Shown here: positions 26,601 to 35,304 of the stretch, in pieces
Numbering within the stretch: position 1 is the stretch's first letter
Layout: each line of letters opens with the position of its first letter
DNA from: CAIQJJ01 sp964606085
Lineage (GTDB): Bacteria; Chloroflexota; Anaerolineae; Anaerolineales; UBA4823
DNA: 64,000 bases
NCBI GenBank assembly: GCA_964606085.1
Contig: CAZSFD010000014.1
Span: forward strand, 1 to 64,000
Reading direction: 5' to 3'
Notes under the pieces: generated by a model
What the model was told of the DNA's origin: nothing
The model's input: only the letters and a program-made list of their open reading frames with translations
Database searches by the model: none
Program-made: the position numbers and the translations under genes

Positions 26601-29600
26601 TGGAAGGCGTAGAGTTGGTCGCCCGCCGCCACGACGATCTCCGCGCCGGGCAAGCCGTCCAGGTCGCCCAGGGCGGGCGAGCTGACCCAGGTGCGGAAGG
26701 TTCCGCCGCCGAAGTCGTGCGACCAGACGATGGGGTCGCCGTCGCCGGTGTCGCCGCCATCGCCGCGATAGACGAAGAGCGTGCCGAAGTTGATCACATC
26801 GTCGGCAGAGACCACGATTTCGGGCCGGCCGTCGGCATCTACATCGCCAACGGCCATACCGGCGGCGATGCCGTAAGTGCCGAAGAAGGGCGCGCCGTTG
26901 CCGGCGGGGGTGTCATCCCACCATTCGGCAATCGGCTGGTAGGGCAAGGCGGGCTGGTTGGCGGCGAAGCCATCCACGCGCATCTCCCACACATTATGGA
27001 CGCGAATGCTGTGCGGGCCGTAGGGCAGGCCGGTGTAGTGGAAGGCCAGCGGCTGAACGCTGAAGGGGTAATCGAAGCGGATCGTGTCGGTGAGAACGCC
27101 GTCTATGTAAATTTCGGCATGGGTATTGTCATTTACCGACAGTCCGTACACGGTGACGGAATCGCCCACGAAGCTGTACCAGACGTTGCTGTTGCTGTTG
27201 GGCAGGCCCGAGTCCACGAAGTCACCCTGAAAGGCATTCGGGTGGGCGGCGTCGCTGGCCGAACTGCTGACATGCACGCGCGCCGATTCTTGGCCGCGCC
27301 GGGCGTTCTGGAAATCGTCGCTGACGGGCGAGCCGTCCCAGAACTCGACGTAATCGAGATAGACCTGGTTGTAGCCGTTGGGCGGGTCGGAGATGCCCAG
27401 CACGGTGATGGTGACGGTGTGTGTGCCGGTGATCACGTCGAACGGGTACGCGGCAACATCTTCGCCTGGCGTGTAGGCGTTGATGCTGCCGTAGCTCACG
27501 CCGTCAATGCTCACATCGGCCAGGCCGCCGCGGTTGCGCGTGCGCAGGCCGATTTCGAGCCAACTGCCGTAAAAATCGAAACTGACGGTATTGCCAGGGG
27601 TGTTGGATACGGCGTAGGCATACTCGCTGGCCTGCGGGGCGTTTTCGGCTCCCCACGTGTTGGGGCGATGGGTGAAGGGGGAACCGTTGTAGCGCAGGGC
27701 GGGGTGGTCTTCCTCATAGCGCACCAGGCCGGTGTCGCTGGGCGGGTCGTAATCGGGGCCGACGGCGGGGGTGATGAAGGCGTCCACGTTGGCCTCGCCG
27801 CGGAACGTGCCGATCTGCATGACGTGAGGGCCGGGGCCGAAGCCGCTGAACGAGTAGGTGCGTGTGACCGGCTGCCCGGCGTAGATCAGCACGTCGCCCT
27901 GCCACACGCCATCCACCCACACATGCACGCGGTGGCTGTCGTAGCGGGCGAGCGCCACGAAACTGGCCGAATCGCCGGTGAAGGGCAACCAGGCCGACTG
28001 GTTGTTGTTGATTGCGCCGTCTTGCATGTAACTGCCGCCGCTGGCCTCAGCCTGCGTGACCGTGAACCATGCGCCGGGCTGGATCATGATGCGGGGATCG
28101 TTGTGTTCGTACAGGCCATCGGGGTAGAGCGTGCCATCCCAGGTATCCACGTAGTCAATCTTAATCTCGGCGCCGCTGGCGTTGGGGTGCGATTGACCCG
28201 TGACGACGATCTCCAGCGTGTGCGCGCCTTCGCCCAGTCCGCTGAAGGCGGCGCTGCTGGCGCATTCGCTGATGAAGCACTGCTGCACCGGGTGGTACAA
28301 ATCCACCGTGCCGCGGCTGATGCCATCCACGAAGATTTCGGCAATGCCGCCGTTGCGCGCCTTCGCGAAGCCGATATGCACCCACGCGCCGTTGAACGCC
28401 AGGCTGGCCGTATCGCCCGGCGTGGCCGAGGCCGTATAGCTGCCGTCGCTCAGGTGCGAGGCGAAGATGTTGCTGACGGTCGCCCAACTGCCGGTGTAAG
28501 CGAGGGCGGCATTTTGGGTGCGCGTGATGGCGAAGGTGGATTGGGGGGCGAGGGGAGGAAAGGAGATTTCTGATTGTTGATTGTTGATTGCTGAATTCTG
28601 ATTGCGTGATTGCGTGATTGGGTGATTTTGCGGCACGATGCCGGGGATGATGATTTCGGTCGTGATAGCCGTGGTGACGGTGAACTCGCCGGGCGGGACG
28701 AGGAGCGGGGTGGTGCTGTGCGAGACGCCCAGCAGTTGGCCCACACCCAGGTAGGCGTAGTTGCTGCCCGTGGGGATCAGGCTGCCATTGCCATCGAGCA
28801 GTTCCACCGTGACGGTGTAGATACCGGCGGCCCAGCCGGAGGTATCCACGGTTTGCAGTTCGTAGCTGCGCGGCGCACCGACCCGGATCGTGACGGGCGT
28901 CTCGCTGCTGTGCGTGAGTGTGCCATCGGGTGCGCTGATGGCGGCGCGGGCGGTGGCGTTTTGCACAATGTTGGCGATATTGGCGACATCTACAAACAGG
29001 GTGGTGCTGCTGCTGCCGGTCTCGACGAAAGCAGGCGTAGGCCGCACCGCCGTAATCTGCACAAACTTATCCACCACGTTGAATTTCGCCGGGCTGTACG
29101 CCGAAATTTCACCGTGAGCGACGACCGTCACCGCCGCTTCCAGGTCATACACCCCGACAGCCGGCTGGACGAGGTTATAGGGGCGGGTTTCCGTGCCGCC
29201 GGGATCGAGCGTGACCTGGCCGCCTTCGAGCGTGCCGCCGGGGAGCGAGACGGTGAAGGCGTAGGTGGTTTGCAGGCTGCCGCGGTTGGTGAGCGTGAGG
29301 GTGTAGGGAAGCGTCTGGTCGGTCAGGGCTGCGCCGTAGAAGGGCGTCCAGCGCAGTTCGGGGGCGTGCTGGCTCCAGGCGCACACTTCGCCATCCAGGG
29401 TGGTCACGGCGGCGCTGATCGCCTGGAGGTCGGCGGTCACATCGGCGGGGTCGGTGTGCGCGGCGAGGGAATCGGCGGCGGCAACCAGGGCCGCCGCGCC
29501 ATCCAGTCCGTCGTGGACGGCCCCGGCGTAGAGCGCCACGCTGTAGGCGGCGCTGACGACCTGATCACGCGGGATGGGGTGGCAGTCGCCGTTCTGGCAG

Positions 29601-32600
29601 GCGCTTTCGAGCGTCGTCATTGCCAGGGCCAGGGCATTCAGCGCCGCCGAAAGGCCCGGCTCGCCAAGCGTGCAGACGGTGGCGGCATTTTCCGATGCCT
29701 GGAAGACGGCCCCCGACAACTCGCTGACGATCTGCACGTTGGCAAGGGCATACTGCGTGTAACTGCCCGGCGCGGGGCTGCCGATGACGAGCGGGAAGCG
29801 CACACCCAGCGGCAGGTCGCTGGCGGCGGTGAAGGTGGCGGTTTGGGCGGCGCTTGCGCCTACGTCCAGCGTGACGGGCGAGGTCAGGCCGGTCACGCTG
29901 CCCACGTTAGGCGGTAAGATGACGTTCAAGGGGAAGCTGCCGGGGGCGTTGCCGACGTTGGTTATCGAAAGGTCGAAATCAGCGGCGGTGTTGGGGGCGA
30001 GGTAGAGGGTTGAAGGTTGGAAAGTTACAAAGTTGAAGGGTTGGGAGGGCATGAGCCAGTTGATCGTGGCCGAGTCGGAGAGCGCGCTGCCATCGCTGGC
30101 GCTGAGGTTGAGGGTCAGGCTCGTGCCGGGAGCGGGCAGGGTGGGCGGCGAAACATACAGGCCGAGCGTGGCGCGGGCGTTGGGGGCCAGGCTGAGGCTG
30201 GTGGCGCTTTGGCGCTCACCGTTTAAGATCAGCCAATCTGCTGGCGCGCCGGTGATGTTGAGGGTGATGGTTTTGGGCTGCGAGGTCAGGTTTTCCACTT
30301 GCAAGCGGTAAGCGGCGTTGGGCACTTCGCTTTCGCCGTCGTTGGTCTCGTTGGCTTTCGCGTCGAGCAGGGCCGCACCGACCGGCACGCTGATATTCGG
30401 TTCAGCTTGCCAATCCAGGGTGATGGCGTTGGCGTTGGAAACGCTAATGGTGGTCTCGATGACGGCGGTGGCTTCGGGGTGCTGGCGCGCCTGGCCGACG
30501 ATGCGCACGGTGTAATTTCCGGCGGCCACGCCCGGCAGGGGGGTGACGAGCGCTTCGAGCGTGGTTTCATCGAAGGTCAACAGGAAGTCATCGGGCGCAT
30601 AGGCCCACACATCCACCAGGCCAGCAAAGTTGGCCGCGGCGCTGATGTCGAAGGTGTGCGTTTCGCCAGGCAGTACACTGCCCGAAGGCGGCGTCACATC
30701 GAGGCTAAAGGCAGGCGAGCCGCCGCCGCCATCGGTCACTTCAATCACGCGCCCACCCCAGCTTTCACCGGCGAAGCCGTCGTGGTAGCCAAAGGGTATC
30801 TCTGGCAGCGGGATGGGGGCCTGATCGGGGTAACGCAGGGCAAATTGTTCGATGCCGCAGGTTTCACCTGGGCAAAGATAGGCCGGCAGGTAACGCCATG
30901 AGGCGGCCTGTGGGCGCAGGCCGGGGCCGGGCGGCGACCAGCCATCCAGACAATTCGTCGGGCCGCCGGGGTTGCCTCGCAGCGCTGGCACCACGGCTTG
31001 CTCGATGCACGTCCACAGGTCAGAGACGGCCTGCTGAATTTCAGCGCCATCTTGCACGAGCAGGGCGAAATCTATGATGTTGGAGAGCATTTCATACTCG
31101 ACCGCCGAAAGATGCAGCCCGTTCTCCATCACGCTGACAGTCTGGCCGGTTTGCGGGTCCACTTCCCACCAGCCCAACACGGCCGCGCCGTCTACCATCA
31201 CCGGCGCGGCGGGGATGAGGATGGCTTTGCCCTCCAGCAGGGCTTTTTCGGCGTAGGCGTAGGATGAACCGGAGAAGTACAGTCCAAGCAGGGCGGTATC
31301 GCCGGGGGCAATCCACACCGGCTGGATGCCCTGTCCCGCCATCTCGTCGAAGAGGCGCGAGACGGTCAGCGGCGCCTGGCCGGTGAGCCGGAAGATGGCC
31401 TGGCCCTCGAAGTACGACTCGGCCACGCCTTTCAGCCATTGGGCGCTAAAGGCCGCCTGGGGCGACTGCCCCGGCGCGACCACGATTTTAGCCTCCGTCG
31501 AACGCAAATCTAACGCTTGGTAGACGCTGCCATCCGACTGCCGGGCGCTGCTGGCGATAATAACGCGTGGCTGTTCGTACACCCATTTGACCCGCAGCGA
31601 GGCTTCGATGTCGCGCTGCGTGCTGTCGGCCAGTTTGGCAAACTCCAAACCGGCCAGGGCATACTGCTCGTTACGCGCCTGAATATATTTGAGCATCATC
31701 TCGCGCAAGGCTGCCCCGCCGGCGGGCGTGCTGAGGTCGGCGGGCAGGTTTTGGGTCATTTGGGCGGTGGCGAGGATGGCGCGGGCGTTTTCGGCCTGGG
31801 CTTTGCGGGCGTATTGCTGATTTTTGAGCGCGTTGGGCAAGAACCAGGCGGCGAAGAGATCGTCGAAGGTGGCGAAGGGGGCATTATCGGCGGGCAGGGC
31901 GATGACCGGGTTGCCGCCGTGCAGTCGGGTTTCCAGGCCGAGCAAGTCTTTCAGTTCACGGGTGAAGCTATCGGTGACATTGCCGTTGCCATCCTGAATG
32001 GTCACGTGCAGCCACTCGGCCAGCGTGAAGTGGGAGGCCAGCGGGAAGTTGGTCAGCAAATCCTGGAAATCGTCGCCCAGGAAGAGAACCTCATCGCCAC
32101 CGACGGCGAAATAGGGCGTGTAGGTGTGCAAAATATTCGTCACCACGCCGCCCTGGATTGCCGTGTTGACGATATGCCCAAAGGTGACGGCTTTGGCGGC
32201 CAGTTCGGGCATGGCAAAGGTGGCGGTGAGCGGGGTAAACGAAGTCAGGTTGAGGCCGCCCACCGGGAAACTGCTGTACTGCTCCACCTCGAGGGCAAAG
32301 GTGACGCGTTGACGCGTGGCGTCGGGCAGTTCGGCGAGGCGGTCGTTGCTGCCCGGCGTGGCGAAGACATCACCCACCTCGGCCTCGGCAAACGATGGGT
32401 CGAGGTTCGTCCAGCCAGAAGCGGGCAGGTAAGCCTCCACCCACCAGTGATCCTGGACGAGGGCGAGCAGGGCGGCGTCGTTGGCGGGGTCGGCGGTGGC
32501 CGCGCCAGCGGGCAGGTATCCGGCCACGCCCTGCGCCGCCGGGAACATGCCGTTGATCAATACCTGGGCATCTGCGGTGGAAAGCGTGCCGTGGCGGTAA

Positions 32601-33442
32601 CGCGCCGGAATGCCCGCCGCACGCAGCATGGCGATCAGCAGGCTTGATTGGTCGAGGCTGTTGCCGGCCTCGTTCCACAGTGTGCCGCGCGTGCCGCGCA
32701 GCGAACCGGGGTAAGGGTCGAAGGCGAAGCCGCGCACGAAGGCGAAGAGCGCCAGCGGGTCTTGTGCAAACTCAGCAGATTTCCACAGCATGTCGGCGTC
32801 GTGTGAGTTGGCATCCAGCGTGGGCGTGGTGTAGGCGGCGGCGATGCCGGTCGGGATGATCGTGGCAGGGTGGGCTGTAACGGAGACGGTCTGTCCCCAA
32901 TACGTGGCCGAAGCCTGCGCACCGCTATCGAGATTGATAAAGTTTGACCCGGCGGCAGGCGTTTGCACGGTCAGCGTGAGCGTTGCGCTGGCCTGCGGCG
33001 GCAGGTCGGGCAGGCTCCAGGTGATGGTGCTGCCGCTCTGCACCGGCCCGTCCGAGGCAGACACAAAAGTGGTGCCAGCGGCAAGCGTATCGGCCAGGGT
33101 GAGGCCGCGCAGGGTGTTGACATCGTCGGTGGGGTTGAAAGCTGCCAGGATGTTGACCGTGTCGGTGGGTGTGGTGGATGGCGAAATATCGGGCAGGCGC
33201 GTGGCTGGCAGGTTGTTGGTGAGGACGAAGGTGATCGTCGTCGTCCCGGCGGTGTAGGAAGATTGGAGGCGCGAGAGCGAGAGGGGGTGATCCAACGTCT
33301 GCGCCGGGGCAGCGGCGGTTTGCGCATCGGGCGCTGGCGGAACTTGGGGCGTGGTCACGGCTGCCTGGACGGGCATGAAGGCGAAGAGTTGGGCAATGAT
33401 GACCAGCAGCGAAATGGCTCGGAAGGTGATGGAACGGTGCAT
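23699..33442 (-). CDS. Giant exported modular protein: transglutaminase-like, adhesion/lectin-like modules, FG-GAP propeller
   Basis: 3247 aa. There is a signal peptide (SITFRAISLLVIIAQLFAF). Residues about 225-355 are a transglutaminase-like domain (LLIAMLRAAGIPARYRHG ... HWWVEAYLPASGWTNLDPSF) with His332 and Asp348 but Ser262 where the catalytic Cys is expected. The middle holds COG1361/NEW3-like beta modules. Four related beta-sandwich modules at about 1640-2165 share a pattern 'GDTASLAFNGAWVHIG ... VDGISRG'. An FG-GAP/VCBS propeller at about 2170-2570 repeats DVDADGRPEIVV-type calcium loops. More NEW3-like modules follow. The C-terminus is KIYLPLIFRNGP, with no LPxTG or membrane anchor. 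AGGAG precedes the ATG. The protein is probably an adhesin or sheath component; part of it (28565-28630) is repeat DNA read in frame. Confidence 0.85.
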   Translation of the reverse strand: MHRSITFRAISLLVIIAQLFAFMPVQAAVTTPQVPPAPDAQTAAAPAQTLDHPLSLSRLQSSYTAGTTTITFVLTNNLPATRLPDISPSTTPTDTVNILAAFNPTDDVNTLRGLTLADTLAAGTTFVSASDGPVQSGSTITWSLPDLPPQASATLTLTVQTPAAGSNFINLDSGAQASATYWGQTVSVTAHPATIIPTGIAAAYTTPTLDANSHDADMLWKSAEFAQDPLALFAFVRGFAFDPYPGSLRGTRGTLWNEAGNSLDQSSLLIAMLRAAGIPARYRHGTLSTADAQVLINGMFPAAQGVAGYLPAGAATADPANDAALLALVQDHWWVEAYLPASGWTNLDPSFAEAEVGDVFATPGSNDRLAELPDATRQRVTFALEVEQYSSFPVGGLNLTSFTPLTATFAMPELAAKAVTFGHIVNTAIQGGVVTNILHTYTPYFAVGGDEVLFLGDDFQDLLTNFPLASHFTLAEWLHVTIQDGNGNVTDSFTRELKDLLGLETRLHGGNPVIALPADNAPFATFDDLFAAWFLPNALKNQQYARKAQAENARAILATAQMTQNLPADLSTPAGGAALREMMLKYIQARNEQYALAGLEFAKLADSTQRDIEASLRVKWVYEQPRVIIASSARQSDGSVYQALDLRSTEAKIVVAPGQSPQAAFSAQWLKGVAESYFEGQAIFRLTGQAPLTVSRLFDEMAGQGIQPVWIAPGDTALLGLYFSGSSYAYAEKALLEGKAILIPAAPVMVDGAAVLGWWEVDPQTGQTVSVMENGLHLSAVEYEMLSNIIDFALLVQDGAEIQQAVSDLWTCIEQAVVPALRGNPGGPTNCLDGWSPPGPGLRPQAASWRYLPAYLCPGETCGIEQFALRYPDQAPIPLPEIPFGYHDGFAGESWGGRVIEVTDGGGGSPAFSLDVTPPSGSVLPGETHTFDISAAANFAGLVDVWAYAPDDFLLTFDETTLEALVTPLPGVAAGNYTVRIVGQARQHPEATAVIETTISVSNANAITLDWQAEPNISVPVGAALLDAKANETNDGESEVPNAAYRLQVENLTSQPKTITLNITGAPADWLILNGERQSATSLSLAPNARATLGLYVSPPTLPAPGTSLTLNLSASDGSALSDSATINWLMPSQPFNFVTFQPSTLYLAPNTAADFDLSITNVGNAPGSFPLNVILPPNVGSVTGLTSPVTLDVGASAAQTATFTAASDLPLGVRFPLVIGSPAPGSYTQYALANVQIVSELSGAVFQASENAATVCTLGEPGLSAALNALALAMTTLESACQNGDCHPIPRDQVVSAAYSVALYAGAVHDGLDGAAALVAAADSLAAHTDPADVTADLQAISAAVTTLDGEVCAWSQHAPELRWTPFYGAALTDQTLPYTLTLTNRGSLQTTYAFTVSLPGGTLEGGQVTLDPGGTETRPYNLVQPAVGVYDLEAAVTVVAHGEISAYSPAKFNVVDKFVQITAVRPTPAFVETGSSSTTLFVDVANIANIVQNATARAAISAPDGTLTHSSETPVTIRVGAPRSYELQTVDTSGWAAGIYTVTVELLDGNGSLIPTGSNYAYLGVGQLLGVSHSTTPLLVPPGEFTVTTAITTEIIIPGIVPQNHPITQSRNQNSAINNQQSEISFPPLAPQSTFAITRTQNAALAYTGSWATVSNIFASHLSDGSYTASATPGDTASLAFNGAWVHIGFAKARNGGIAEIFVDGISRGTVDLYHPVQQCFISECASSAAFSGLGEGAHTLEIVVTGQSHPNASGAEIKIDYVDTWDGTLYPDGLYEHNDPRIMIQPGAWFTVTQAEASGGSYMQDGAINNNQSAWLPFTGDSASFVALARYDSHRVHVWVDGVWQGDVLIYAGQPVTRTYSFSGFGPGPHVMQIGTFRGEANVDAFITPAVGPDYDPPSDTGLVRYEEDHPALRYNGSPFTHRPNTWGAENAPQASEYAYAVSNTPGNTVSFDFYGSWLEIGLRTRNRGGLADVSIDGVSYGSINAYTPGEDVAAYPFDVITGTHTVTITVLGISDPPNGYNQVYLDYVEFWDGSPVSDDFQNARRGQESARVHVSSSASDAAHPNAFQGDFVDSGLPNSNSNVWYSFVGDSVTVYGLSVNDNTHAEIYIDGVLTDTIRFDYPFSVQPLAFHYTGLPYGPHSIRVHNVWEMRVDGFAANQPALPYQPIAEWWDDTPAGNGAPFFGTYGIAAGMAVGDVDADGRPEIVVSADDVINFGTLFVYRGDGGDTGDGDPIVWSHDFGGGTFRTWVSSPALGDLDGLPGAEIVVAAGDQLYAFHGDGSTYWVTDTVSIFETLTAPAIANLDLDPEPEIVVNAGNRLEVRAHDGELLWSTVYPQEVNPPVLADLTGDGLLDIVLTGWDDEVFVYDFNYGSPQLAWSATLTSTMAGTFGAPAVADIDGAQPGGDPGPEAAFAHNGALTVLDGPDGALLWTTPLEAGNPGGVSIADIDGDGEIEIVTGMKHEFETGRFGKLYALNADGSLLWSVIAEDSTSANNAAVMDLDGDGIYEVAWNGKEQGFTIFDGATGDVLFDEPLANSFTGTDYPLIADVDNDGQAEVVVAALRGLRVFGNGPLWTEARPLWNQHSYHITNINDDLSLPFSEPNSWEVHNTYRTQTHLRYPMLSFAVALTHTVGLDSLTVLTDTFNVQPSTLALPTFTWDYAQTWETPVITRTFDVQLADLQPGETRLVAQATSVDYTLPSGQNHLELPPLYVSVPHIIALDPAEQAAPNGATVTFNVTLSNPGPSGVLYTPGVTPLPGVTWGPLDPVNVPANSAVTVPLTAAIAPDATPASLPFGVFVDGDQAGGILTLTGPALLVEITPDSAGVPTGETAAYTLTVTNLEAAARTYDLAFSGLAVLDLPAQVSVPANSAAEISFSAQAVSEGGNPFTVIAAYAATGASASATAVISGEGAHLVAVTLDPATAASGPGALTALTVVIANLGSLPDTYNLSAALPAGWSGQLTLLGQPVSAVLVAPGAGNAVTLQWLVSPAATAAPGSYAVGVTAQSARAAATGDGVVQVGSLGVSVAFTGGPASLQPDGSGVWQVNVSNPGSSSGTFDLAAFGPLAAFATLSPASVTLNAGQSQTVQVTVSGLDGLIAGAAFLGLHAQSTAQPAIEDQATTEVTITPLEGVELAWQPATQSIESGSAAFGLVVTNTGSTLATLDLSITSDPAASLSLSSATLTLPAHATATLLVWVTPSGDGTYTLTATATGSSTSANATATLTMGEEETLRKIYLPLIFRNGP
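28565..28630 (-). repeat. Short-period repeat read in frame inside the giant gene
   Basis: About 66 bases of GATTGTTGATTG / GATTGCGTGATTG units. The 17 bases TGATTGTTGATTGCTGA are identical to the gap-pgk intergenic repeat. On the coding strand it reads ITQSRNQNSAINNQQSEI, a Gln/Asn-rich linker between modules. Confidence 0.75.
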
Positions 33443-33562
33443 GACTTACTCCTGAGGGCGGTATAATCACCCGTATCAAGGATATTGGTAAGTTGGATAA
33501 ATACCACTAATTTTATCCGAAAAACACCTGGAAAATGCTTAAAAATACAATAGTAAGCTGCG

Positions 33563-33907
33563 ATGACCAATTACACCCAACTCCCCCCCGAAAAACTCGA
33601 ATATATCGAAATTGCCCCCCTGACCGATTGCCCCCCCGGAGAGCGCCTGTTCGTGACGATTGAGAATGTCCCCATCGTCATCTTCAACATCGCTGGCGGG
33701 CTGTTTGCCATCGAAGATACCTGCACGCACGATGGCAACCCGCTCGACGATGCCCCGCTCGAAGGCCATGCCGTGGTTTGCACCCGCCATGGGGCGCGCT
33801 TCGACGTGCGCAGCGGCAAGGCCCTTGCCATGCCGGCCTATGAAGACGTGTCGGCTTACCCGGTGCGGGTGGTTAACGGTCAGATCGAATTGGGTTGGCC
33901 GGTGTAA
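33563..33907 (+). CDS. Rieske [2Fe-2S] ferredoxin-like protein
   Basis: 114 aa, the size of NirD-like or dioxygenase ferredoxin components. Both halves of the Rieske cluster site are intact: CTHDGNPLDD and CTRHGARFDVRSG. No signal peptide or membrane helix is present, so it is a soluble electron carrier rather than part of a bc complex. The usual partner (an oxygenase or nitrite reductase large subunit) is not adjacent. A TACAAT at 33546-33551 lies 11 bases before the ATG, and there is no Shine-Dalgarno sequence. The short-spaced inverted repeats downstream may end its transcript. Confidence 0.9.
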   Translation: MTNYTQLPPEKLEYIEIAPLTDCPPGERLFVTIENVPIVIFNIAGGLFAIEDTCTHDGNPLDDAPLEGHAVVCTRHGARFDVRSGKALAMPAYEDVSAYPVRVVNGQIELGWPV

Positions 33908-33916
33908 CCGGCTGTT

Positions 33917-33979
33917 TGCGTAAGCCCTTACGCACTTTTCAAGATGGTGGTACGATCAGGGGCGCTTATTCGTACCACC
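33917..33979. repeat. Two consecutive inverted repeats after the Rieske gene
   Basis: TGCGTAAG-CC-CTTACGCA (33917-33934) is a perfect palindrome. GGTGGTACGA (33946-33955) and TCGTACCACC (33970-33979) form a second perfect 10-bp stem with a 14-base loop, followed by a T-rich tract. They could terminate the Rieske transcript or act as operators for the downstream DUF362 gene. Confidence 0.7.
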
Positions 33980-34018
33980 TCAACCTTTTCTATTTCCCCT
34001 CCCCCTGAATAAATTCCT

Positions 34019-35257
34019 ATGAATACCTCCCCTCAGCAATCCTATCGTGTTCGCGCGGTTCATTGCGATTACCGCGTGCCAGATGAAGAAGTTTATCAGG
34101 CCCTCCAGCGCGCCACCGAACCCCTTGAGCGCGCCTGGGATCGGCTGAAACGGGCGCGGCGTATCGCCATCAAGATCAACCACGATTGGCAGCCGCACAA
34201 GCTGGTCACCTACCAGGGCCACCGCCAGCAATTGGTGGGCGATGCCGTCGGCCGGGCGGTGCTGCGCCTGCTCAAAGAGCGCACGACCGCCGAAATCTAT
34301 GTGGTGGATGTGGGCGTCGAAAGCCTGATGCTCGGCCAGGAGCGCGAGGCGGGCTATCTGATCCTGCCGGTGCTGCGCGAATTTGGCGTGCCGTTGATTG
34401 ACGGCGTCAACGACCCGGTCAAATGGGTCAACGTGCCAGGCGGCGGACAGATGTTCGAGCGCTACCCCATCCCGCAGTCGGTGGCCGATGCCGATGAGGT
34501 GATCTCGGTGCAGAAGATCAAAAATCACGCTTTCATGGGCGTGACCTTGTGCCTGAAGAACCTGTTTGGCCTGCTGCCGCTGCTTCCGCATGGCCGCCCG
34601 CGGCATTATTATCACCACCTGGTGCGCATGCCCTACATGCTGGCCGATATTGGCAAAATTTTCGACCCGGCGTTGAACATCCTGGATGGGTTGGTGTGCC
34701 AGGCCGGGCAGGAATGGGGACCAGGCGATGAGCCGCGTATCTGCAACACGCTGGTGGCTGGCGACCACGCCATTGCTACAGATGCGTGTGCCGCCCACCT
34801 GATGGGCCACGATCCGCAATCAGATTGGCTGACTCCGCCCTTCCACCGTGACCGCAACGCTTTGTTGGTGGCGGCGCAGGGCGGTTACGGCACGGTCAAC
34901 CTGGCAGAAATTGATTTCCAGTCGGAAGTGCAAGCGCCTATCGGCCAGTTCTTTGCCAAAGAATATGATTCGCGCCAAATGGTCGCTTCGTGGCAGCGCA
35001 CCACCTGTGAGCAGGGCCTGTATTACCGCGACCACCAGAAAGAAATTGCCGCACAGTATGCCGGGCAGTACATCATGCTGCAAATGAACGAGGTGCGCTG
35101 GGCCAGCCCCGATGGCCGCTTCAACATCAGCCGCCGCATCCTTGCGGGCGGCAACCCCGAACAGGCCATGTGGCTCAAATATGTTGACCCTGAGGAAGAT
35201 GAAGGCGAGCATTACGAAGTTTACGAGAATTTTCTCAAGCATCCGGCTTTCCAGTAA
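34019..35257 (+). CDS. DUF362 domain-containing protein
   Basis: 412 aa with the DUF362 pattern: RRIAIKINHDWQ near the start, AEIYVVDVGVES, then ISVQKIKNHAFMGVTLCLKNLFGL and LNILDGLVCQAGQEWGPGDEPRICNTLVAGDHAIATDAC. The HxxMGVT...KNLFG block is the most conserved part of the family. Some family members carry ferredoxin motifs; this one does not. There is no signal peptide. The biochemical role of DUF362 is not established. The gene lies 47 bases ahead of an enolase-superfamily gene on the same strand, so a shared pathway is plausible. No Shine-Dalgarno sequence is visible. Confidence 0.85.
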   Translation: MNTSPQQSYRVRAVHCDYRVPDEEVYQALQRATEPLERAWDRLKRARRIAIKINHDWQPHKLVTYQGHRQQLVGDAVGRAVLRLLKERTTAEIYVVDVGVESLMLGQEREAGYLILPVLREFGVPLIDGVNDPVKWVNVPGGGQMFERYPIPQSVADADEVISVQKIKNHAFMGVTLCLKNLFGLLPLLPHGRPRHYYHHLVRMPYMLADIGKIFDPALNILDGLVCQAGQEWGPGDEPRICNTLVAGDHAIATDACAAHLMGHDPQSDWLTPPFHRDRNALLVAAQGGYGTVNLAEIDFQSEVQAPIGQFFAKEYDSRQMVASWQRTTCEQGLYYRDHQKEIAAQYAGQYIMLQMNEVRWASPDGRFNISRRILAGGNPEQAMWLKYVDPEEDEGEHYEVYENFLKHPAFQ

Positions 35258-35304
35258 GGCGAATTAATTTCGCCCTACATTTTTAACCCATAGGAGAATT
35301 TTTC

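Noticed and set aside
26048..28573. Open frame of 841 codons on the plus strand inside the giant gene
   Set aside because: It is antisense to a gene with clear modular homology. Its sequence is a GC-codon shadow (Val, Gly, Ala, Asp runs) with no domain pattern. The same holds for 24326-25834, 28610-29917 and 31517-32647.
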